Assembly (NCBI GenBank): GCA_018816605.1
Contig: JAHIVS010000437.1
Span: forward strand, 1 to 11,696
DNA from: Pseudomonadota bacterium
GTDB taxonomy: Bacteria > Desulfobacterota > Desulfobacteria > Desulfobacterales > Desulfobacteraceae
Direction of reading: 5' to 3'
DNA: 11,696 nucleotides
A model generated the notes under the pieces. The model saw nothing but the letters and a program-made list of their open reading frames with translations. It was not told the DNA's origin and did not search any database. The position numbers and the translations under genes were made by a program. Of this stretch, positions 6,015 through 11,696 are shown piece after piece. Position 1 is the stretch's first letter, and each line of letters begins with the position of its first letter.

Positions 6015-7877
6015 TTATATCCGCGGTTTTGTTTCCCGGCCATTCACGGGCAATCGGATGATAAAGGTGGTCCCTTTTGCCGAGGAACTCTCAATGCCGA
6101 TTTTCCCCCGGTGCTTATCCACCACAACCGCATGGGAGATGGCAAGCCCCTGACCGGTTCCCCGGCCCACCTCCTTGGTGGTGAAAAAAGGGTCAAAAAT
6201 ATGGGATTGGATCTTTTTGGGGATACCGGAACCGGTATCACTGATCCGTATTTCAACCCAGTGCCCCCGGGCCCGGGTCTTTATGGTAATTACACCCATT
6301 GCCTTGGTTCCATTTCCGACAACATCGGCAATGGCATGACTGGCATTGATGATCATATTTAAAAAAACCTGACCCAGCTCACCGGAATTACAGAACACCT
6401 TTGGCAAAGAGGCCTGGAAGTCTGTTTTCATCTGGGCCACATACTTGTATTCATTTTTTGCCACAACAAGGGTGTTGTCCAAAACGTGGTTGATGTCGAT
6501 CCGTTCCCATTTTTCCTGGCCCGGATGGGAAAATTCCTTCATGGATTTGACAATTCTGCTGACCTTTGCAAGTCCGTCAAGGGATTGTAAAATCGCCTGG
6601 GGAATCTCTTGCCTGAGAAAATCCAGATCGATTTTATCCATGGCAGCCTCGAATGCGGCAGCAGCCTCATTGTTGCGTTCTTGAAATTTAATGGTTTCCA
6701 AAAAACAGCTCCCGGCATCCAGCACCTGGTTGAAATCTTGAAAAGCATCCTGGATAAAATGGGTATTGTCACTGATATATTGAATGGGGGTGTTGATTTC
6801 ATGGGCTATCCCGGCAGCCAGACTGCCGATGGCCGCAAGTTTCTGGGAGTGGGCCGTCTCCATCTCCTGATACTTCCTGTGGGTGATATCCACCACTGTG
6901 CCCTGGATACCGATGAACTGACCGTTGGCATCATGCCGGACATGGGCATTTACCATCACAGGAATGACCTGGCCGTCTTTTTTTTTCATCTCCACTTCAT
7001 AGGCAGACACCCGGCCTTGGGCAAATATCTGTTCAAGGAGCACCCTCCTGTCATCGGGATTGTTATACAGATCAATCATGGAAATCCCCCGGGCCTCGTC
7101 CAGGGAGGTGTACCCCATCATTTTTACGGCCACAGGGTTGGCCATGATGATTCTGCCCTGGGCATCGGTCCTGTAAAACCCCTCCCCCACCGACTCAAAA
7201 ACAGCCTCAAATTCCTTTTCACTCACTGCCAATGATTTTTCAGCCCGCTTTCGCTGGGCAAGTTCCTGCTGGAGGTCTGAATTAATTTTTGCGTTCTCAA
7301 TACAGATGGAGGCCATGTGGGAAAATCGCTTGAGCACCGCAACCTCAGCCCTGGAAAACCCGGTGGTATCTTTGCCGAACCGGCCAAGTCCAATGGTACC
7401 GGTCCGATTTGCAAGGGGAATGACCACACAGGCCCGCATCTGGCTGAATGCTTTGATGTCGATCCGTCCTTCCCAAGTTTGATAGTCTTTCACGACAAGG
7501 GGTTTCTGGGTAGAAAAGGCAATGCCGCCCATCCCCCTATCCGGCTTGAACCGAAACCCCACAGCCTTTTTAAAATATCCCGTACCGATTTTAAGCTCCA
7601 GTTCCCGGGTACCGGGGTCAAAAAGATGCATAAATCCATCGGGAAGTCCTACCAGGATGCAGGCGTGCCGGACTATGGTGTTCAAAAGGTCATCCAGATC
7701 TGACCGGTTAATCAGACCGGTGCACAGGTCATGCAGGGTCAGCAGGTACTCATTCCGGGTGCCCAGATTGGCCACCATCTTCTGGAGCCTGGTTTCAGAC
7801 CTGCGGAGACCTGCCAATTGGTGTTCAAGATCAATGATTTTTTCCGCCAACCCGTGAATCTGTTTTTCAGATGCCAT
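6015..7877 (-). CDS. Soluble GAF-PAS sensor histidine kinase
   Basis: The 620-residue product has no membrane segment or signal peptide and should be cytoplasmic. In order it shows an N-terminal coiled coil (about 1-40), a GAF domain (about 45-200), a PAS domain (about 215-340, VFESVGEGFYRTD through GTVVDITHRK), a HisKA dimerisation helix with phospho-acceptor H359 in AAGIAHEINTPIQ, and an ATPase domain. The ATPase domain carries an N box (FLNMIINASHAI, near 500), ISDTGSGIP (near 545), the FDPFFTTK F box, and GRGTGQGLAIS (near 575). It autophosphorylates on His and passes phosphate to a response regulator. ATG 7877 is chosen because AAGGAG lies seven bases ahead; an earlier frame-open ATG at 7970 would overlap the preceding gene and adds no domain. 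It is last in a four-gene operon, 71 bases after the DUF3786 gene. The two response regulators starting at 10435 are likely partners. The signal is unknown. Confidence 0.93.
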   Translation of the reverse strand: MASEKQIHGLAEKIIDLEHQLAGLRRSETRLQKMVANLGTRNEYLLTLHDLCTGLINRSDLDDLLNTIVRHACILVGLPDGFMHLFDPGTRELELKIGTGYFKKAVGFRFKPDRGMGGIAFSTQKPLVVKDYQTWEGRIDIKAFSQMRACVVIPLANRTGTIGLGRFGKDTTGFSRAEVAVLKRFSHMASICIENAKINSDLQQELAQRKRAEKSLAVSEKEFEAVFESVGEGFYRTDAQGRIIMANPVAVKMMGYTSLDEARGISMIDLYNNPDDRRVLLEQIFAQGRVSAYEVEMKKKDGQVIPVMVNAHVRHDANGQFIGIQGTVVDITHRKYQEMETAHSQKLAAIGSLAAGIAHEINTPIQYISDNTHFIQDAFQDFNQVLDAGSCFLETIKFQERNNEAAAAFEAAMDKIDLDFLRQEIPQAILQSLDGLAKVSRIVKSMKEFSHPGQEKWERIDINHVLDNTLVVAKNEYKYVAQMKTDFQASLPKVFCNSGELGQVFLNMIINASHAIADVVGNGTKAMGVITIKTRARGHWVEIRISDTGSGIPKKIQSHIFDPFFTTKEVGRGTGQGLAISHAVVVDKHRGKIGIESSSAKGTTFIIRLPVNGRETKPRI

Positions 7878-7948
7878 TACCGGTCTCCTTGGGGATAGGG
7901 ATATCTGCCGGATCCCAAGGCCGATATCCAACCGCTTGTTCCATCGGC

Positions 7949-8542
7949 TTATATTATAAACGCATGGCACACTTCCACGGCCAGGGCATAAACGATATCC
8001 AGTGCCAGGTGCCGGTCAATGGTCTTGTCAAACAGCAGCTTTGACCGGCTTTCAAATTCCTCATCCCCCAGCCACAGGAGAACGGCCACCGGGATTTGGG
8101 GGGTGATCTCAAAGACAAAGGCAGCATCCGCCATGGAAAGGGGTTTGCCGCCCAGCCGTTTTCCGGCCGTCAAAAAGGCTGAAAGGTCTTGCCCGAATGC
8201 CTGGGCCAGAAGCTGGGTGGGCAGGGTATGGGGCCCTCTGAAAAAGCCAGCCCCGCCAATGAGATCCTTTTCAGATACCCACTGCCCGGACAAAGAGATA
8301 TTCCGGGCCTTCATCAGGTAATGGAGGATAAACAGATACAGATAGTCCCGGTGGGTGGAATGGCCCTTCCCCTGGGGCTTTATGCTGCAATGTCCGGGTG
8401 TGACCTCGTAGGTGCTGTTCCATATCCTTATAAGATAGCTGCCCTTTTTTTCATCATACAAGGCCTGGGTTCTTTGGGTCACATCCTTTGGGTCACAGGC
8501 AGCCAGATCCTCAAATTGTATCTTGTCAATCAATTGATTCAT
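7949..8542 (-). CDS. DUF3786 domain protein, function unknown
   Basis: The 197-residue protein matches what I recall of DUF3786, a family of unknown function found in anaerobic bacteria and archaea. The visible signatures are YLYLFILHYLMKA, GQWVSEKDLIGGAGFFRGPH, a central FGxDLSAF-LGGKP stretch, and the C-terminal block IPVAVLLWLGDEEFESRSKLLFD with the DEEF and LFD motifs. It is soluble and globular, with no signal peptide and only scattered cysteines, so no iron-sulfur site is evident in this copy. ATG 8542 has AGGA about six bases ahead. It starts 24 bases after the membrane-protein gene and precedes the histidine kinase, so it is probably cotranscribed with both. No reaction can be assigned from the sequence. 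The family assignment is from memory of its motifs. Confidence 0.8.
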   Translation of the reverse strand: MNQLIDKIQFEDLAACDPKDVTQRTQALYDEKKGSYLIRIWNSTYEVTPGHCSIKPQGKGHSTHRDYLYLFILHYLMKARNISLSGQWVSEKDLIGGAGFFRGPHTLPTQLLAQAFGQDLSAFLTAGKRLGGKPLSMADAAFVFEITPQIPVAVLLWLGDEEFESRSKLLFDKTIDRHLALDIVYALAVEVCHAFII

Positions 8543-8566
8543 ATCGTCCTAACTCCGTTTCCGGGA

Positions 8567-9412
8567 TTAAAATGAAAACTTATCCCAGAATTTAAAGGGC
8601 TCAATGTGGTGGGCACCGGGTACAAAGGGTTTAACCTTGGGGTGCTCCTGGATAAATTTGTTTTGAAACTCAACCCGCTTTTTATTGACGCGGTTGTGGA
8701 CGTCTGCAACGCTCCGGTACCGAAGGTAGTAGGCATCATAATTGGCCATATGGGCAGAACTTTTAAGCGCCATGATATTGTTAAAATTGTCATGGGTATA
8801 TTGGAGCATATTTTCAAAGGCCGCAAGGTATTTTATCCGGGAATCATGATGTTGTGCCAGGATCGGGTCGGAATAAAACTGTCGGATTAAAAACGCCCAC
8901 TCAAGTTTCCGGCCAAGGATATAGTCGGCATGGTCCTGGGTATAGCCTACCAGCCGGTCAATGGCTGCCTGGTTCTTTTCCACCAGCAGCCGTATCTCTT
9001 TAATCAGATCAAGGGTGGTTCGGATATCGGTTATCCGGGACTGAACCAGGCTCAGGCTGGCCAGTCTGCCCGAGGCATTGTACAATTCAATGGTCGAGGC
9101 CTTCACCTGTTCATTCAAAAAAATCATCTCCCGGACAATGGGCAGAAGATGGGAATATTTATTTTTTTCCTTGTGGGAGGTGTACAAAAAAAATTCCATG
9201 CCGGCCACGGCAAAAAAAGTGATAAAAAAGGCTGTCAGCCAGACCAAGCCCTTTCCTTTTTTTTTTGATTTAAGGACAAAAACAGGAAGGGCCGGGGGCA
9301 GCATCAAAACAATGGCACCCCACCATTTTGACCGTCCGGAGCGTATGCAGGCAACCAGTGTCAGTGCGGATAGAACCATGCAATAGGAAACATAAACATA
9401 TCCCAATTTCAT
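8567..9412 (-). CDS. Unrecognised three-TM membrane protein with helical C-terminal domain
   Basis: I do not recognise this 281-residue protein. Three hydrophobic segments lie at about residues 4-23, 30-47 and 56-77. The loop between the second and third is very basic (KSKKKGKG), which by the positive-inside rule places it in the cytoplasm and puts the roughly 200-residue C-terminal part in the periplasm. That part is polar, rich in predicted helices with coiled-coil character (about 85-160), and ends in a Lys/His/Pro-rich tail. It has some likeness to the periplasmic helical sensor regions of chemoreceptors and kinases, but no HAMP or output domain follows. The start ATG 9412 has a modest AGGTG site four to five bases ahead and begins 16 bases after the upstream gene. 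The lysine loop is encoded through a run of ten A on the coding strand (9257-9266). Topology is inferred. Confidence 0.75.
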   Translation of the reverse strand: MKLGYVYVSYCMVLSALTLVACIRSGRSKWWGAIVLMLPPALPVFVLKSKKKGKGLVWLTAFFITFFAVAGMEFFLYTSHKEKNKYSHLLPIVREMIFLNEQVKASTIELYNASGRLASLSLVQSRITDIRTTLDLIKEIRLLVEKNQAAIDRLVGYTQDHADYILGRKLEWAFLIRQFYSDPILAQHHDSRIKYLAAFENMLQYTHDNFNNIMALKSSAHMANYDAYYLRYRSVADVHNRVNKKRVEFQNKFIQEHPKVKPFVPGAHHIEPFKFWDKFSF

Positions 9413-9428
9413 TCACCTGTTGTTCGGG

Positions 9429-10190
9429 TTATTTTTTGAGTACAAGGGATATAATATCATTGACCGACCTTTGCAGTCCGGGAACCTTGCTTGCACTTCT
9501 GCCGGCAACATTCAGCACTTTGACCTCAAATTGGTTCATCCATCTCCTGAGGATGGGAGAAGGATTTTTTTCCGTCTCAAGATCAATGTGGAGCCATGGT
9601 TTTTTATGGGCTTTGGCAAAATTCAAGGTATCTGCCGCACTGGGGGAAAGTATGCCATAGGAAAAAATAATGGAACCATCGGTCTCCAGGACGTTTTTCT
9701 CTAGATTTTCACCATCACTTCCCTTGGTCATCTCGATGATATCGGTAATCTGGGCATTAATTTCACTGAGTTTCTCATGGCTTCCGGTTTTTCTTTTTCC
9801 CTGGGAGAATGTCTGACCCCCTGCTCCGGAAATGGCAATGGTCAGATTTTCAATCACCGATATCAGCTGATCCAGTTTTTCCCCCAAAATTGAAAATTGT
9901 GCCATATCCATGGGCGCTGCAACAGCTTGGATCCCAACAGCAGCCGGTACGGACAGGTCATCGGACGTCTGGCTGGCGCCAAGTTTAACCCGGATCTCAT
10001 CCTTTGTCATCTCCGTTGTCTGGTAATATCCATGAATCCGCCGGACCAGGTCAACCGTATCATCGGGATATTCTTTGACCCCTTCGTGTTCAACGGGATC
10101 GGCAAAAAATTCGTTAAACCGTTTCAGGTATTCCCTGAGGGTGGTTGACGATATATCCAGTTCTTCAGCGATTTGGGGAACTGACTTCAT
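9429..10190 (-). CDS. MerR-like HTH protein with C-terminal YpsA/molybdenum-carrier-like half-domain
   Basis: The 253-residue product starts with a MerR-type helix-turn-helix (residues 1 to about 72): SVPQIAEELDISSTTLREYLKRF, a wing around EGVKEYPDDTVDLV, then TKDEIRVKLG. An Ala/Pro-rich linker and a short coiled coil (99-120) follow. Residues 166-251 resemble the second half of the putative molybdenum carrier/YpsA-like (SLOG-type Rossmann) family: NVLETDGSIIFSYG, KKPWLHIDL, then KVLNVAGRSASKVPG (LNVAG at 226-230), where that family has LNVAGPRES. The first half of that fold, with GGQTGVDR, is missing; only ISGAGGQTF (120-128) recalls it. The protein may therefore be a DNA-binding regulator or an adaptor with a vestigial ligand domain. 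ATG 10190 follows AAGGA by eight bases. It is the first gene of the leftward operon and divergent from the response regulators, so it is a candidate local regulator. Confidence 0.75.
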   Translation of the reverse strand: MKSVPQIAEELDISSTTLREYLKRFNEFFADPVEHEGVKEYPDDTVDLVRRIHGYYQTTEMTKDEIRVKLGASQTSDDLSVPAAVGIQAVAAPMDMAQFSILGEKLDQLISVIENLTIAISGAGGQTFSQGKRKTGSHEKLSEINAQITDIIEMTKGSDGENLEKNVLETDGSIIFSYGILSPSAADTLNFAKAHKKPWLHIDLETEKNPSPILRRWMNQFEVKVLNVAGRSASKVPGLQRSVNDIISLVLKK

Positions 10191-10278
10191 GGGGTGTCCT
10201 TAAATTGGCGCATTACGTGTCACGGCGATACCCATCACCTGTTTAAAGAAAGGCTGATTTTGAAATCTCTTCCCCCAA

Positions 10279-10307
10279 AATATATTAAAATTACAGCCCA
10301 ATTTCAA
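10279..10307 (-). promoter_or_regulatory. Probable promoter of the HTH/membrane/DUF3786/kinase operon
   Basis: On the minus strand TTGAAA (10302-10307) is followed after exactly 17 bases by TATATT (10279-10284), a close match to the sigma70 consensus. Transcription would start near 10272, giving a leader of about 80 bases before ATG 10190. It is back to back with the promoter at 10349-10377, about 40 bases away. Confidence 0.6.
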
Positions 10308-10348
10308 TCTTTATTTTTATAGCCGAAACAGGCCGGTGGAAAAAACCC

Positions 10349-10377
10349 TTGAGAAAAAAACCAGAACCGAGTAAAAT
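10349..10377 (+). promoter_or_regulatory. Probable promoter of the response-regulator pair
   Basis: TTGAGA (10349-10354) and TAAAAT (10372-10377) are separated by 17 bases, a close sigma70-type match. The start would be near 10384, with about 50 bases of leader to ATG 10435. The 244-base gap between the divergent genes is otherwise AT-rich; I see no further clear operator in it. Confidence 0.6.
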
Positions 10378-10434
10378 TTTTTTCTGCACGATAAATGGAC
10401 GGGGAAGCGTACCGCTAAAACGGGTGGAGGTTTG

Positions 10435-11160
10435 ATGACCGATAAATTTGACCATACCATATTGATCGTTGACGATGAAGAACAGGTGGCAAAATCCCTG
10501 GGCAGGCTGATGAAACAGATGGGGGTCAAATATGTGTATATGGCCTCCGGCCAGGCGGGAATCGACCGGATTAAATCAGCCTCAACCCCGTTTTCCCTGA
10601 TCATTTCAGATCAGCGGATGCCTGAAATGGAAGGGTCAGAATTTCTGGCAATCGCCAAGAAAATCACCCCCAACACCATCCGCTTCCTCCTCACGGGCTA
10701 TGCAGATGTGGATGCCGTCACCCGGGCTGTGAACAAAGGCGCCATCCATCGGTATATTACCAAGCCCTGGAACAACAACAGCCTTATTGAAACCGTGAAA
10801 GCCGGGTTGGAACAATATGAACTGGTCATGGAAAATGACCGGCTTTTCAAACTTGCCAAAGCCCAGAACGCCAAATTGTTCACCCTGAACACAGACCTGA
10901 AAAAAAGCTCCGTCGTCCATCAGCGGGCGATCGTTCAACGGGATAAGGAAATTGAGCAACTCAAAAAACGCCTGGAAACAGGATTTCAAAACCGAAATTA
11001 TATCAATGAAATTGAAATTCTGCTCAGGGAAAATGATTTATTGGGAACAGACAAGCTCAACACCCTCCATGCCGCCATAATTGCAGAACTTTTTGAACAA
11101 TTCCAAGATATCGCGACCCGAAACGGATTTGAAATGCCCGATAACATCCCGGGAGGATAA
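10435..11160 (+). CDS. Response regulator with REC domain and coiled-coil tail, no known output domain
   Basis: The 241-residue protein has an N-terminal receiver domain (about 7-125): acidic pair D13-D14, phospho-acceptor D59 in IISDQRMPEMEG, T87 in LLTGY, and K110 in TKPWNN. The SDQRMP / LTGY / RYITKPW set is typical of receivers that in other proteins precede HD-GYP or similar output modules. Here only a helical coiled-coil tail follows (about 130-190, including QNAKLF and an EIEQLKKRLE heptad stretch) plus a short C-terminal segment with no DNA-binding or enzymatic motif that I recognise. It may be a single-domain-type relay or scaffold protein. ATG 10435 is preferred over the in-frame TTG at 10432 because GGAGG (10426-10430) would be only one base from the TTG. 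It is first of a tandem pair and is divergent from the kinase operon. Confidence 0.92.
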   Translation: MTDKFDHTILIVDDEEQVAKSLGRLMKQMGVKYVYMASGQAGIDRIKSASTPFSLIISDQRMPEMEGSEFLAIAKKITPNTIRFLLTGYADVDAVTRAVNKGAIHRYITKPWNNNSLIETVKAGLEQYELVMENDRLFKLAKAQNAKLFTLNTDLKKSSVVHQRAIVQRDKEIEQLKKRLETGFQNRNYINEIEILLRENDLLGTDKLNTLHAAIIAELFEQFQDIATRNGFEMPDNIPGG

Positions 11161-11161
11161 A

Positions 11162-11696
11162 ATGGCTCAAACAGATGAATATGCGATTCTGGTCGTTGAT
11201 GATGATGAACCCATCGTAAAAAACATGAGGCGGGTTTTGAAACGCAAGGGCTTTGACAAGGTCATCTCTGCCCTGAATGCAGAACAGGGGATAAAGCTGC
11301 TGGAAGACACCCGGAACCATTTTTTTTTGATCATGTCCGACCAGCGGATGCCGGGCATGTCCGGCAGCGAATTTCTGGAAAAAACCATATTGCTCAGCCC
11401 TGAATCCCGGCGGATGCTTGTGACGGGATATTCCAATTTTGAGGCCATTGTGGATGCGGTCAACAAAGGGGAAATCCACCAGTATATATCAAAGCCATGG
11501 AACAACGATGATCTCTTGCTCAAAATTCAAGGCGAGCTGAACATTTACAAACAATTCCAGGAAAGAAAACGTCTGTTCAATATCACCCGGCACCAGAACG
11601 CCAAGCTCTTCGACATTGCCGCCAACATAAAAAAAAATTTAAGCGACTTCACTGCCCGGCTTGAAGCCCAAAAAAAAGAGGTGGACTCCCTGACCC
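11162..11696 (+). CDS. Second response regulator (partial, runs off the right edge)
   Basis: The visible 178 codons encode a receiver domain followed by the start of a coiled coil. Receiver residues are D13-D15 (acidic cluster), phospho-acceptor D60 in IMSDQRMPGMSG, T88 in VTGY, and K111 in SKPWNN. It is a paralogue of the preceding regulator over its whole visible length, including the post-receiver segment LFNITRHQNAKLF and the following KK-rich helix. The start ATG lies one base past the upstream TAA, with GGGAGG five bases ahead inside the end of the first gene, so the two are translationally coupled. The C-terminal part, and therefore any output domain (HD-GYP would be common in this receiver class), lies beyond the window. 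Confidence 0.9.
   Translation, partial: MAQTDEYAILVVDDDEPIVKNMRRVLKRKGFDKVISALNAEQGIKLLEDTRNHFFLIMSDQRMPGMSGSEFLEKTILLSPESRRMLVTGYSNFEAIVDAVNKGEIHQYISKPWNNDDLLLKIQGELNIYKQFQERKRLFNITRHQNAKLFDIAANIKKNLSDFTARLEAQKKEVDSLT

Noticed and set aside
6609..7235. Plus-strand 208-codon open frame inside the kinase gene
   Set aside because: It is antisense to the PAS and HisKA regions, which carry clear motifs on the minus strand.
7878..7970. N-terminal extension of the histidine kinase to 7970
   Set aside because: It overlaps the DUF3786 gene. ATG 7877 has AAGGAG at ideal spacing, and the extension has no domain character.
10432..10434. TTG start for the first response regulator
   Set aside because: It lies one base from the GGAGG element; ATG 10435 has better spacing and is the stronger codon.

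Overview
The window looks like a chromosomal segment of an anaerobic Desulfobacterota bacterium, probably of the Desulfobacteraceae type. This rests on roughly even base composition, a DUF3786 protein, a soluble GAF-PAS histidine kinase of the AGIAHEINTPIQ type, and paired response regulators with SDQRMP/LTGY/KPW signatures. The taxonomic call is inference. No mobile element, tRNA, rRNA or CRISPR array is visible.

Left part (1-5996). A PadR-family regulator reads leftward from 610. Its stop overlaps by one base the start of a second leftward gene cut by the window edge, whose 14 visible codons (with a TGAAG Rossmann motif) suggest an extended short-chain dehydrogenase. The 278-base gap to the right holds a good sigma70-type promoter for padR, with an AT-rich inverted repeat lying over its -10 element (probable autoregulatory operator). 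A weaker promoter there faces right. Rightward lie two long genes 26 bases apart, each a fusion. The first joins a complete aminomethyltransferase (GcvT) to a divergent serine hydroxymethyltransferase (GlyA-like). The second joins a PlsB-like glycerolipid acyltransferase to a GpsA-like glycerol-3-phosphate dehydrogenase domain whose usual catalytic lysines appear replaced. Together they suggest a PadR-controlled unit linking folate one-carbon or glycine/serine chemistry with glycerolipid chemistry. Its pathway is not known to me.

Right part (6015-11696). Four leftward genes form a likely operon from a strong promoter at 10279-10307. They are a MerR-like HTH protein with a C-terminal half-domain of the YpsA/molybdenum-carrier type, an unknown three-TM membrane protein, a DUF3786 protein, and a soluble GAF-PAS histidine kinase. 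A hairpin at 5985-6010 probably terminates them. Facing away from the same 244-base gap is a rightward pair of response regulators, one base apart, the second running off the window. The kinase and the two regulators are the natural candidates for one phosphorelay, with the HTH, membrane and DUF3786 proteins as possible accessory or input parts.
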